NCBI RefSeq assembly: GCF_964355755.1 | Contig: NC_092677.1 | Span: 1,431,001 to 1,495,000 of the forward strand | Length of the DNA: 64,000 nt | Source: Antedon mediterranea | Lineage: Eukaryota > Echinodermata > Crinoidea > Comatulida > Antedonidae | Direction: 5' to 3' | Shown: positions 23,477 to 37,100 of the stretch, in pieces | Layout: each line of letters starts with the position of its first letter | Position numbering within the stretch: position 1 is the first letter of the stretch | The notes under the pieces: model-generated | Told to the model about the DNA's origin: nothing | Seen by the model: the letters and a program-made list of their open reading frames with translations, nothing else | Database searches by the model: none | Position numbers and translations under genes: made by a program

Positions 23477-24099
23477 ATAAATTAAACAGATTAAGTAAGT
23501 TAAAATAGTATATGTTCCTTGTGCCTTATTAAATAATGTTAAAGTCTTGTGCCTTATATTTGAATAAAGTTTGAAGAATGTATCTTTCGATCTAACGATT
23601 TTTTTCTTGTTGTTTGTAGAGGCTATTTGCAACTGTTGAGAAAAAACCAAACATGGATGTATTTATATATATTAAAACATAAATTGGATATTTTATATAA
23701 ATTAAAACATAAATTAAATAAGATTAAAATGTATATGAATCTTTTTCTTGATCTTTTCTTGTTATTTGTAGAGGCTACTTGATTTAACTGTTGAGTAAAA
23801 AAACATGTTAGGGCCTATAGGCTACGTATATAGTGTAAAATACGATATAATTTACAGACACATAATAAAAGCTATAGGCTAACTACAGCAGCAGTTTTTT
23901 GTTTGTTTTTATCAAACACGGTGAAATACAAAACAATTGGCACAATGACACGAACAAAAGAAGCCTCAACAAGCCTGGCACACCCAACCCAACATATTGA
24001 CTAACACCCCTATAAATAATAATGGAATAGTCCTATATTCAAATACATGCCGAAAACTCGGGTTGATCCCTGATTTAACCTAAAGCCATAGAAATTTAA

Positions 24100-25160
24100 A
24101 CTAAAATATGCGTAGTGCATGAATATAGAGTAACAGTAACATTTCTAGTTTTTAATCTTTCTCAGTTTACTTTTAATAATGCTTTGTTTTTTTACGTTTT
24201 GTTTTATATTTGAAGATATCAAATTTGTCAGTGGTTTGTCATGACAAATTATACTTTTTAAATATTTTTTTTAATGGTTTTTATGTATATTTTTTTTTAA
24301 ATATAATTATGTTTATTTACTCTTGTTGCACATCTCCCTCATTGAGACTGTGCCTCTGATAAAGAGATACAAAAAAATTCATAACATAATTAACTGTACG
24401 CCACATTAAATCTTAAAAAAAAAGTTTATATAAACTTTAGATTCTATCATCAAAACACTTCCCCTATTATGATCAAATCATCTTTCATGTAAACTTGGCC
24501 TATTTTTCAGAAATGAATATCCTTATAGTAATACGATGAGTGGTAAGTTCAGAGCTTGGGATTTTTTTAGGAAACAATGAGTTTGAAAGAATCCCAATTT
24601 GATTGGTCAAAATTATCGCTACTTATACGTCCGCTATAGATGGCGCTTTTTTTCATACAGATAACTACATAAACAGAACACAATTATTAATGAATAATTA
24701 ATAATATTAAAGAACCAATTTTTTTAATTATTCCTTGTCTAAAAATTGTCCCCATGTATGGCAAGATATTCCTAATTTTATCGTATATCATCTTTAATTG
24801 TCTGTACACACGAACCATGTTAACTGTATATTTAAATGATTGTTCACACAATTTATTATATCTTATGTATTTTTATTGTTTTACTAAGTTTTATGATTGA
24901 AATGCAGTATAGATAACCAATTCGATAGTGCTTAGCACTCAAGAAAGGAAATCCCCAGGTTGCTTTGTTGCGTTGTTTGACTGCATGAAAATTTAATAAA
25001 ATAATTCTGTTCGATCCTTTTCCTTCATCTATATGGCTTGTGTTTTTGTAATTTCTGTGTGCATGCTATACATGTTGGCTTCGTCTATGAATTTGTTACC
25101 GATTGGCTATTTCCTTTGATTGTTAATGCGTTGGTGGTTGGTTACAATCAGGCCTGCATA
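24100..25160. other. Non-genic AT-rich interval with inverted similarity to 30.9-31.2 kb
   Basis: About 24430-24520 (TTTAGATTCTATC, GATCAAATCATCTTT) is roughly the reverse complement of about 30940-31020. No gene is supported. Confidence 0.35.
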
Positions 25161-25870
25161 TTATTTTTCAAAATTATAACATTTTAAATTTTGTTGTAAA
25201 TTGATGCTTTCAATAATGATTGTAGATCATTTTCACTATTTCCAATGAGAATTATATCGTCGGCCAAGAATGAGTCTTTTTATCAATAAAAAATATTAAT
25301 CTCGTTCTCTTTGAAATATTTTGTAAGTTCATTTATATATAATATTAACAGAATTAGAGAGAGAGAGAGACAGCCTTTGTGGGTTGAAAAAAATGGATAA
25401 TTTTCAATATAAATCCAAATTACTGAAAAAAGACAATGTTGTGGGTATCAGTGTGGCTGTGGGTATCAGTGGCTTGATCTTAATAAAGATACAAAATAAT
25501 ATAAACAAAAAGCTAAATCTAAACGATACAATTTAAACAACTAGACAAAATTAGCAGAGCTTTCGGGCAAAACTAGCCCTTCATCAGTGTGTAGAAATCA
25601 AGCGCTGCCTGAGTGGACTGGAATAAAAGAAATAAAACAAAAGAGGCATAATGCTGGTGAAAAGAGTGAGATTAGAAAACAATAAAGATAGCTTGGTATA
25701 TATAAACAATTTAGAAATTGAATTAAAAATCAACTCAAATGGTGGTTAATATTGAAACATTAAATTTAGGTAGTCGATGGAATAATTTTACCGATCTGGG
25801 AATATGTTCCTAATGTTAAGTCAAAATATTTCGTGGTTTTAAGTAGTAATTCCAAGTGGTTTTCATGGTC
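25160..25870 (-). pseudogene. LINE reverse-transcriptase fragment, copy 2
   Basis: Read on the minus strand, about 25285-25170 gives FLADDIILIGNSENDLQSLL, the Y/FxDD active-site box and following helix of a non-LTR reverse transcriptase. Further upstream on that strand is a degenerate INELTKYFKENEIN, the segment that normally precedes the box. Stops and a microsatellite interrupt it. Copy 1 is at 21895-22525. Confidence 0.6.
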
Positions 25871-26511
25871 TGCCCTGTCGTGAAAGAACGTCTCAATTGA
25901 CACATTTTAAAAAAGCTTTTTGGGCAATTTAGGGAATGATACACCTTGTGGTGCATTCGGATTTTCAATTACTTGCAATTATTGTTCATTCCGGATGATA
26001 ACAAAAACACGTTTGGTTGATTATCTGAAAATTATGCAGTATGCAGTTGAGAGGTTATTTCATGACGGGGCAGAAATGTAGGCTAATAATAATTTGTTTT
26101 GCACAATGCATGGTTAATATTAAACATCTTTTTTTATGCGAGTCTTCCTTATTACTTTCATTTAAACGAAACACAATTAAGTCACCTATGTGCGCTCACT
26201 TTGCTTTTTCACTTTGCAATGTTATCGATAACTTTAAACGAAGTGAGCCAACCGAAGCGCACCCGCATCATTTGGACGCAATCATAATGGGTTTTTGGAC
26301 CGATGTCTTATTAACGTTCCCTTTTGTAATGAAAATTATGTATAAAGGTTTTTTTTTCGGACCGACATAAAAGTAATTCGAGATTCATGACATTTTTCGT
26401 TCTTTAATTTTTAAATGCCAAGGAGAACTAAAATTAGCAAAAGTATAGTCACGCGAGGGTTTATGAGTGCTATATGATGCAAGTACAGCACGTTAGTAAA
26501 TCAGGAAAGGT

Positions 26512-27740
26512 ATGGATGATTTGTATAATGATATTGTTTGTTCTCTATCTAGTGCCTCCAAAATGTGTTTTAAAAATAAGAAAATAAAAAATGGGACCCA
26601 CATTCCAGGGTGGAATGAAAATGTCGCAGAATGCCATAATGTGGCTAGAGAATCATTCCTTCTATGGGTTAATAATGGAAAGCCTAAATCTGGTTTATTA
26701 TTTGAAGCGATGCGTTTTAAATGACAAGATCTCAATTTAAAATGAGTTTACGCTAGTGTAAATCAGAAGAAGAACAGCATAGGGCTGATTCTATGGTTAA
26801 GTCTTTATTAAAAAATGATTATGCTGATTTGTGGAAAAGGTTTATAAGTCTAAATCATGTACTCCTGTTCTTACTTCTTCTTTCTTGGAAATTTAAGAAA
26901 TACTTACAGAATCTTTGGATAATGTTAATGGTGAATATGATAATTATAAGTAACCACTGGGCAGCTCATTTTGAGGAGCTGTTTAATTGTGTTCATAATG
27001 ATAGTAATAAGGATTATGTTCACAGTATACTTGTTAATTGTAATGATGATTGTGGTTGTGAGGTAAATGTCCAACAGGTAGCGGGCATTATTAAAGATTT
27101 ATTTAGTGATAAATTGTTCCGATTTTAAAATCTAAATCAGGTGATATTACGAGTAAAAGCAATTAGGCCTATAGCTTTAGCTAGTGTGGTATCTAAGGTA
27201 CTAGAATTTGTATTAATTAAATTGTCCGGAGATAGCCTTAAGTCATCTGACCATCAGTTTGCGTTTAAATCGGGTCACTCCACAGATACATGTATATTAG
27301 TCTTAAAACAAGTTGTTGCATTTTATAGTCGGCAAAATAGCCCTGTATATGCTTGCTTTCTTGATGCCTCTAAGGCATATGACAGATTAAATAATAACTG
27401 GTCTCTTTTTTAAAAATTGTTAAACAGAAAGATGCCAACCGCAATTGTAAAATTGTTATCGTGTTGGTACTCACAGCAACAGTTTTGTATTAAATGGGGA
27501 AGATCTATCTCCCGATGGTTCTATGTAAGAAACGGAGTGCGACATGGTGGAATCATGTATCCGTTACTGTATAATGTTTACATTTCCCAAGAACCAGTGG
27601 GAATATTAAAAGAAAGCCGATCACGCTTACTAACATCTTTTAAACGGAGTTTTGGACGACGATATCAAATGCCTGTTGCCACTGAATTGGACTGTGACTT
27701 TCATATCTTGTTTTTACGTGATATTAGGATTTATTGCTAA
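26512..27740 (+). pseudogene. Degenerate LINE ORF2 (linker and reverse transcriptase)
   Basis: 26512-26724 encodes a segment (PGWNENV, HNVARESFLLW) like the linker between endonuclease and reverse transcriptase in CR1/Jockey-type LINEs. 27141-27413 has the RT core motifs RPIALASVVSKVLE, HQFAFKSGHSTD and ACFLDASKAYDR (first catalytic Asp region). 27417-27740 continues with RNGVRHGGIMYPLLYNVYI, then loses the frame before the xxDD box. At least two frame breaks make it non-functional. Confidence 0.75.
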
Positions 27741-30160
27741 AAATCATATACAGTATAACCAAAGTTAAATATAAACTATGAAATATGAGTCTATGAAACA
27801 TTTTAATTAACGCTTGAACTTTTTTAAAATTAATGTGATTGTAAATAGGGGCCTACCTGATTTGTATTAAAATGTTTCTATAATTATCAATTATTCCTTA
27901 TATTCATCTGAATATAAAACAAAAGTCTACTTCCGAATTGGCAGGGTCGGAGTCACTATAATGTAATTAGCTACCCCATTTGGACGGAAAATAATAATAA
28001 TAATAACGTTCAAATTACTAATATAATGTTCAGATACTTTAGTCTAATACCACCTCAGCCCGACCATGGGGTTGGTTAGAGCATTTTTTAGGAATATGGA
28101 CATAGCTTAGATTGCTAGCAATTCCACTATTAACTCTTGATAATATCACAGATAAGTTTAAAGTTTTAAAAAACCGCTGATTATAGTTTCAGATAGGACT
28201 GGACATGCCCTCTAGAGTAAAACTAGGTAAAACTATAGGAATCCATCCCAAAAACGTATTGGATTTGTTTCCGTTTAAAAAACTTTTCATTTACAATAAT
28301 TATTAGTTCATACATTAAATGCCAAGGAAAACTAAATTTAGCAATATTATTTGTTTAGGGGTGCAAATAAAAGTGAAAACTATAGACAAGATGTAAAGTA
28401 GTCTAATGTACCGTTTCTTCGATAATCTTAATTTTACCTATACCTATACTTTTATTCAGACATTCCGGATTTTTAATCCTCTCAAAAATAATGTTAGCTA
28501 AAAGTAAGAGTGCATTGCCTGGTCTATATTCCTGAAAAAATTTTGTCGTCTCTCGATTTTATGATGCTGTGTCCGATTCTATAAATACGTTTTATATTAA
28601 CACTGGCAGTATTTATCTATATTAACGAACACATCCCTTTTTACTTTCCGTACTTTTGAACCTTCTGAACATAGTCTGGTTATACTGAGATTGTTTATCT
28701 AATTGAATTCGTATCATATATTACGTAATATTAGGATATATTGCTAAAAATCAAGAAGTAAATAATTGTTCGGGTTGAGTGCTATAGGATAGAATTACAG
28801 CTATGAAAAATGTAACGAACAATACACTTTAGAAGTTGTTTGAATCCCATCTAGTCTACACGCTTTAAACTATTTTAATTTGATCGTAAATACCTATATT
28901 CGTGTCATTGATATTACACGATTGCGACATGAATTTTCATCAAAGTATCATACATTAAAAGTTATGCTGGTGATTGTATATGAAAGCTCTTTTAAATGGC
29001 AACCATATACCATACGTTTCTTATAGACCTAATCCGTTAGAAAATTAAAATACTTTTAAAACTTTTAATTTGCATCTCCTATTTAGGCATCAAAACTTAT
29101 TGTGTGTTGTCCCTTAGATGGAAACCAGGCAATCTAGCACCAAAATAATTTCGTAATTATATACTGTAGGCCTAGTGTATATATTAATATAAATCACTCG
29201 AATAATGACAATACAAGTTATTGCCTATTCCCTATCGAAGTTAAAAGTTCTTCTGTATGACTAAGATACAGTCACTAAAGACAATATTGTATGTATGTTA
29301 CCTATTAAATACAAGCCCGTACTTCATCATTCAACATAATTAATAATTTCGCCATGCAAACTTCGAAGTTTTTTTTTGTATACTTTACTAAGTACTTTCC
29401 ATGTATTTTAAATAGTCAATTAAGCTAAGAATATAGAGCACCGTGTTTTTATAGGTTCAGCTTTTAAATGTGTCTCATTGTGTGCTTTGCATCTGTTTAA
29501 AAAAAAATCGTCACATTTGTCTTAGCTTTCGGAGTCAAAAATCTCGAATGACTTTTATGTCGGTCGAACAAATTTATTATGATGAACTCGTATGTTGATT
29601 CTCTCTCTCGGACAACATCTTTATAAAACTGGCTAATCGTATCTCAGCGGTATCCGGTCGGCTGTCTTCGTTTTGCTTCTAGATATCGCATTAAGCTATT
29701 AGTAGGCCTACCTGACATAACCGAGCTATCAAAAAGCGAACTTCAATCACAGAGGTGACTTATTTGTCCCAAATTTAGTTGAGAATGTTTTAAGGCCTAA
29801 ACGAATTATTATTACAAAATTTAGTGGGCCTATATTATAAAGTGATTGGTTTAATGAAATTAATAACAAAGACTCGAATTAAAAAGTACAGTATAATTAA
29901 TCATGCACGTGTAAAACAAATTATTATATTAGCCTATATTTTAATGCCAACACTTTTCCAATACGTGCTTAAATTGGCTTTGCTTGTTGCTTTATAGAAA
30001 ATCATAACCAATTAATTGTCTAACCAAAAATGTCATTTATCTCATACACTGTAATATTTGTAGTGAGTGGTAGAAACCTAAACACTCTCCGTATGAGAAT
30101 GACACAGAGATCAGCTATAAAAAACATTAAAGTTTTTCTGTAACCGAAATGTTAATTCAA
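27741..30160. other. Non-genic AT-rich interval
   Basis: No ORF above background, no splice-compatible exon chain and no RNA gene were found. Short similarities to neighbouring repeats exist (ATGCCAAGGAAAACTAAA near 28319 resembles 26417). It is probably degraded transposon sequence. Confidence 0.4.
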
Positions 30161-30169
30161 CCTACTTGC

Positions 30170-30740
30170 AGAAATCGCACAGGACTTTTAATGTAGTCCT
30201 GTTGCTTTCAAAAGTCATGTCGCAATCGTTTAATATCTTATATCAATGACACGAACATATTAGGTTGTCAAATGGAGCGACAAAACTCGCAAAGACAAAA
30301 AAACACTTGGAATTACTACTTAAAGCCACAAAACTGTTTGATCTTAACATTAACATACTCCCAGATCAGTAAAATTATTCCATCGACTACCTAAGTTTAA
30401 GGTTCAATATTAACCACCATTTGAGTTGCTTTTTTTAGATACAATCCTAATTGTTTATATCTACCAAGCTATCTTCATTGTTTTCAGCTTGTGCCTTGAT
30501 CCTTTGTTTTTATTTCTTTATTCCAGTCCACTCAGGCAGTGCTTGTTTGCTTCATAATCTCAATTTTGTCTTTTCACTTATAAAGGGCTAGTGGATTTAT
30601 ATTTAATGTTTTTTTAAATTTCTGTTGTTTTAACTCACATAATGTCTAAAAGATCGCAATAATAATGAAGCTTTTGAAATGGATGTAAAATATTCATATT
30701 CTCAATTTTGTAAAAGCACTTCCACTGATATAGTATATTA
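30170..30740. repeat. Direct repeat copy 1 (partner 31950-32490)
   Basis: TAATATCTTATATCAATGAC, CATACTCCCAGATC and AAGCTATCTTCATTGTTTTC appear in the same order about 1745 bp downstream. The middle third is the reverse complement of the 3' part of the LINE-associated repeat at 22197-22515 and 25550-25870. Confidence 0.8.
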
Positions 30741-31949
30741 TCCTATTAATTAAATATGACAAGTTGTACAGGTAGTTTCAGTTTTTATTTTCTATTGTTT
30801 TTGTATATTTTTTTTAAAGTAATTGTGTTGCTTAAATCATGGAGGTATAAACATATTTTGATATGCTTAAATGTTGTATGTGTGCCACTGTTAAATATGT
30901 GTTGCTCCAAATAAATATTATTATATTATTATTACAAGGTACAGTATTCATTTCTGAAAATTATATACATAAAAGATGATTTGATCATACAGGAAATTGT
31001 TTGAAGATAGAATTTAAAGTTTAGATTTAACTTGTTTTAAAGATTTAATGTGGCTATACTTTGATATATTATAAACGAATTTAACAAAACTCTTTGAAAT
31101 TTATCATTCTATTGAGCCTATATGCATGGTACGGTCACTGTTACTCTTTATTCATTGATTTAAAATTCAGGTTAGACTTTTTATTAGAAAGAAATAAACA
31201 CACCAGGGTTAAAAGGGTTAAATAATCCATAATTAAGCGATATATCTACACTGTGAGACACAAAATGCTTTCATAAAATTACACATTTATACCTTTGCTT
31301 AATAATAATATTTTATAATAATTCATTTTAACGGTACTACGCCTACATGATGATCATGGGTAGCTAATGGCATGGGGCTCCGACCCTGTATGCCACTTTT
31401 GGAAGTGTTTATATTGATGTTGCAAACAATTTCATTATCAAAATTTATATGTAGAAGACAAAACTGATTAATTAGTGTGCATGATGCATATAAGAAGTAA
31501 TTACTGAAAACTATCATTGTAGTACATTTTTTATAGTATTAGTAGTACTTTATAGTATAAAGGGTGTATAAAGTTGTGCCTTTTCAAGCATGATTTGAGT
31601 GATAGTTGTTTTTGGGGTTGGCAATTATTGCGACAAAATTGTAATGTCCTTGACGTTATTAATGCCTAATTTCCGTGACAGAGATAAACCCTTATATCAA
31701 TAACATATCATTGGGTTTTTTTTTTGATCTAATGTGATATAAAGGGATAATCGCAGAAACAGCACAGAACTCCGAATTCCTAAAAATGCTCTAAACATTA
31801 GTCCCAATCATAGTCGAGCTGACGTGGGTTTGGACTTCCAAATATACACAAACTTAAATTACCACTAAATTTCAAAAACGTTGCGCCGGTTCTGAATATT
31901 ATATCTAATCTGAATGATATAGGCCTAAATGAATAATACTGATACTTGC

Positions 31950-32490
31950 AGAAACCGCAAAGAACGTTCAATGTATTGCATTCAAAAGACATGTCGCATT
32001 CGTGTAATATCTTATATCAATGACACGAACATATTAGGTTGTCATAAGACAAAAAAAACTTGGAATTACTACTTAAAGCCACAAAACTGTTTGATCTTAA
32101 CATTAACATACTCCCAGATCGGTAAAATTATTCCATCGACTACCTAAGTTTAAGGTTCAATATTAACCACCATTTGAGTTGTTTTTTTTTAGATACAATC
32201 CTAATTGTTTATATCTACCAAGCTATCTTCATTGTTTTCAGCTTGTGCCTTGATCCTTTGTTTTTATTTCTTTATTCCAGTCCACTCAGGCAGTGCTTGT
32301 TTGCTTCATATTCTTAATTTTGTTCTTTCACTTATAAAGGACTAGTGGATTTATATTTAAATGTTTTTTTAATTTTCTATTTTAACTCACATAATGTCTA
32401 AAAGATCGCAATAATAATGAAGCTTTTGAAATGGATGTAAAATATTCATATTCTCAATTTTGTAAAAGCACTTCCACTGATATAGGGCTA
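31950..32490. repeat. Direct repeat copy 2 (partner 30170-30740)
   Basis: Near-identical to the upstream copy; a short CA-rich segment present at about 30270-30295 is missing here. No coding potential. Confidence 0.8.
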
Positions 32491-32639
32491 GTGTTGCCCA
32501 TAATAATAATAATACTAATTTATTTGGAGATTACACTTTTACAACAGTGGCACTCGACCAAATGGAAGGTGCATCCATATATTATCCTAATTAAATACGA
32601 TTTAATGTGGCTTTACTTTTATATATTATAATAATATTT

Positions 32640-34131
32640 AATAATTATTCATTTTAACGGCACTTTGATAAAACAATGTTATATATCATACTATTGCACC
32701 TTTATTCATGGGGTGACCTACTATATCCTTACACTATTATGGAAAAAAAGAAAAAAAAACAAATAAGAATTGTGAAAGTTAACCCAATGTGACTTGGTTA
32801 CACAATTGAAAAATTCATTATATAATAATATCATGTGCATGCAAAAACAAAATTGTATTATTAAATGTGCATATCATTTATTTGTCCAATATAATTTTAT
32901 ATATTAGTTTAATTTATTTTTCTAACGCCTAGTTTGACAGGCCAACTTTGAAATTGAAATAATCTTTTCGTTCGACACAATATTTCAGAGATACGTGAAC
33001 ATTTGATGATGGTCTATCCGATATGACTTTGTTTTTTTGTACATAAAAAGTGGACAATTTTGGTTTAGATCAATGAATGCTTAAAATTGTTTTTTTTTTT
33101 TGCTATATTTTTCAAGTTGATATCTGGAATACTATCAACGCTTTTATCTTATAATACGCGATATATTCATATTTTTTTTACAAGAAAATAAAGTATTGAT
33201 CACTAGCTTGTTTTTATGTATTTAATAACTATTCTAAGTTCATTTTAAATAGGCGTATGTTTATATTTTAATGATTCATGGTAAACAATTATAAACAGCT
33301 TCAATATTACACAGTAGGTTATTCAAAAGAGACGCACAATTTATACGGACGTGTTTTTAACGACAAAATTGACCAATCAAAATGGAAATAGTCAAAATAC
33401 AATAATTTTATGTTCATTGGCTACCCCACCAACAACCTAAACTTCAAATAATAAAAGATCCCTGTAATACTGTATTTAAAAAAAAGCATATTTGCAACCG
33501 AAATTTCTTATTTTATAAATATAATATAAATTTACAATTATACAAAACAATATACAACTGCTTATAAAAAAGGAATTTAATTCAAGAATTTTAATTTAGT
33601 TAAAATATCAGGATTTCTTACTTCAATTTGATGTTTCCTTTAGAGGCGCTAAACTTTTGAATATATGATTTATTTATTTTTTGGTCATATGTTTTTTATA
33701 TCATGTTATTATGTTATGTGCAAATAAAGTACTTACATAGTTGATATATATATATATATATATTATGCAGTGTAGCATAGGTGAAATTACGGGAGCCCAA
33801 TATGAATTAGTTTGAAATGGTAAAAATTATTTTACTACAGTATAAGTAGATTAAAATATATAAGTTAATCTATGAAAATGATTATATATTACTGGCAGAT
33901 TTTATCGATCTCTATCGTGTAAATAATACTCGTTATCGATATGAAATACGATTTGCACTTGAGTTTTTCTTCCTGCTGATCTGTAGCTTTAGTATAAACA
34001 ATGTGAACAATGCCCAAACAGGGAGTTGACTAATAACTCCCTGGCCCAAATAAAAGATCGTAACAGTGTGAAAGTGCGTCACTCGTCGCCCAACATTGTT
34101 TGTGATCACTTCGTTATCGCATTTGATAAAA
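32640..34131. other. AT-rich 5' region of the plus-strand gene
   Basis: No element or exon was recognised apart from a short (TA)n run at about 33745-33764. It includes the presumed promoter of the gene starting at 34132, but no specific motif can be assigned. Confidence 0.3.
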
Positions 34132-37100
34132 ATGGACTGGAGGTTTTGTGTAGAGGAAGACAACATTGCTTATCTAATAATTAATAACACTAGGGCAATA
34201 AAGCATTCTGATGGTGAACAGTTAGGAAAGGTTATAAAATTTACCAAAACAACTAAAGGCAAAAACTGGCTTAAGGTAAGATTGTTGTGTTCTTCTAAAT
34301 AATATAATTTTCTTTTAATGTTTTTAGGGAACCATTCTTCACCAGTCTTATTACTTTATAAAGATTTTTTATTTTCCATTTTGCAGTTTTAAAAAGTGTT
34401 TCAAGCCACGCAATTATTAGTTTTATTAGTATTTTCCCAGGGGCACAATCTTCAGCTGTTTAATAGGCCTATTATATTTGGATTTTATAGGCTTTCTGAT
34501 TATAATATATATTATGATTTATTCGATTATTTATTTCATCTAATTAATTGAAATGTTGTTTCAGGCCTAAAACTAAATTGTAATATATCTTTACTATAGG
34601 ACCATTGATACTAATTTTGTTGACCATTTTTTTAACATTAAAGTTTTATATATGTTTTAAAAAATGCATTTTCATCAAGAGCACCAACACTGAATATTAG
34701 GGTGTAGTGTGTAGACTTAACAACTATATAAATTTCTATGTTTAGTTATTTATTTAATTAAAAACAAATTTGCAATACTATAGATTGTTACAGAAGAAAG
34801 CGACTGTAGTAGTACGCTTGCTGCAACCAAAGTATTGTGGAGCAAATTCAAACCGGACGAAAATTGCCCATTTTGCAAATGCAAGACAATTGACGACCTT
34901 ACCAAAACATTGCAAACATTACGAAAGCGAAAAGCTCAAGATGCTGAAAACGTAACTACAAAGAGAACAAGAATTAACATAAAGACAATCGACGAAACAA
35001 TCAAAGAAAAGATCATTGGTTAGTATATGAAACATTTGTTATTGAAGTTACATACTGTACCATGCCCCATGGACAAGCATAATTATTATCTGCTTTTGTT
35101 TTACTGTAGTTTACAATTAAACAAACGTTACTGTTTTATATTTTTTCAAATGTTTTGTTGAATATGTCACATAATAGTTATTCACTTTGATCTTGGATAA
35201 CAAAAAATGTAATTTTAAACATAACTCACAATAACTATAGGCCTAACCATGATTAGATTTAATGTATCTACAATTCGTTACGTTAAATTAGTATAATCTG
35301 GCTAGATAAGTAATTATATACGTACTAGGCCTATTAAAATATAAAGCGGATGAACACATTTTTCGAAGATGAACGAACTAAAGATATTTTGAACACAGGT
35401 TTTAACTTCTTATAGTTACTCTATTTTCTATTTGTTTTATTGTTATTTAAGTTTCAAACAGTTATTATAAAACGCATAAATAGATTCCGGTCATTCGATT
35501 GGACAATTTTCTTTCACATGACTACTACTAGCCTTGCAAACCCAGACCTAGCCCGGATGCTAACATACACTAGGCCTAACCTTCCTAGATATTGTGCAAA
35601 ATACCTATATAAATTCAAAATTAACTAAAATATAAAAAATAACATGTGCAGGGTGATCTCCATGCACTCAAGCAGGCAGGGGGTGATGATGTCCTGACAC
35701 TACCTAGGCCTAGACTAAACGGCCTATACTGTATGGCAACGTTAAATTTTTAGGATATATATTGTTATTTAAAAAATAAAACTAATATTAAAATATAATG
35801 TCAATCATTTTTTGTAATTCATATAATTTAATAATGTATCCTTTTTCTGAAAATGTCCAACTTTGTATGTAAAACAATTTTTTAAAATGTTTTTTACTGA
35901 TGTCGCAACTTGTGGAATTCCCCATTTTAGTAAAAAATAAAATTGGTTTATTAAATATGAAAATCCTATCATAATAATAATACAATGACATATTTATATT
36001 AAGTTGTTTCATATTAGAATTGTGAAATACAGGTAAATGATTTCACTAAATTGTAGTAGTAGGCTGACATTATTAGTCACCGACACCCAGATTAGCCAGG
36101 ACATAAGATTACTACGATGCTTGATCTAAATCCTGGGGAGAATACTTCCTTGTTGTATAATCATAAGATGTAATATTTAACAAACTGTCATTTTACGTTT
36201 ATAGGTCTAGTTGCTGTGCCAAGAAGTTCGATAGTAGCGCCGCCATCGGACTTACTACTTCGCAAGATCGACCAAGATTTTGTTAAAAAAATTCAAGAAA
36301 CGCTTACAAAGGACGGTCTGGTGAACACGATACTACCTGTATTGCTTAATAAAGAACATTACGATTTCTTTAACAAACAAGAATACGAGAAGTGTATTTT
36401 TTATTCACTTGGCGGAAATCATTTAAGAACAGCACTATCAACAATGAGTGAGAATATATTTAAACAATTAGAAGTGGCAGTCTATTTTGATCTAACAAAA
36501 ACTGAATCACTACGTGTGGCATCTCGACATAATTTCGTCACAGGTAATACTCACCAAGCAACTTTTGAAGACAACGTTGCAGTATGCCGTAACATTTTGC
36601 AAGATTACAATGACAAAGATGCCAAAACGACTTCGACATGGAGGAGAAAGTGTGCAGAGGCAATTGGCAAACAATCGTTCGAAAAAAAGGTATTATTAAT
36701 ATTATTTAAACAAGTTATTTAGGACTCTAATATATAAAGTTGTAATTAATAATGTAATGGTGATATAATTAATAATAATGTTGTAATTAATAATAATATA
36801 TAATAAATAAGGATATTAACAATAATAAAAAGATAATAACGATAATAACACATAAGGATAGTAATAATAAATAATAACGTTGTATTGCAGATAATATCGT
36901 CCATGGAACCGATGTTCCAAGTATCATTGTATACGGACCGATGCTACACAAAGGTTACCAAGCTGTTTGCCAAGTATAATGCAGGAACGGTAAAGGATTC
37001 AAAACCCGGAAAGCAATTGAAGCAGTCGGTAGGTTTCTTACATTTATTTTCTGTCACATTTATTCTCTCAATAAATAGCAATTACTGGTGTATGCTTTTT

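Larger units (their letters stand above)
20317..24069. mobile_element. Merlin-type DNA transposon, 3753 bp, with 8-bp TSD
   Basis: The ends GGATCAACCTGAGTTTTCGG (20317) and the inverse of GGATCAACCCGAGTTTTCGG (ending 24069) begin TIRs that align for about 300 bp (to about 20630 and from about 23765). The flanking octamer CTGATTTA is identical at 20309-20316 and 24070-24077. A broken IS1595/Merlin-like transposase end lies at 23280-23476. An 8-bp duplication, GG-starting TIRs and an IS1595-like transposase fit Merlin. The interior has been remodelled by a ~790-bp direct duplication and a LINE fragment, so it is not autonomous. Confidence 0.75.

Noticed and set aside
26041-26370. 109-codon plus-strand ORF with hydrophobic C-terminus
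   Set aside because: No recognisable domain and overlaps another ORF. It lies between LINE fragments and has no splice partners.
24570-33400. One giant inverted repeat with arms at ~24.1-24.6 and ~30.9-33.4 kb
   Set aside because: Matches are patchy and out of order (24.4 pairs with 30.95, 24.58 pairs with 33.36), so nested repeats explain them better than a single element.
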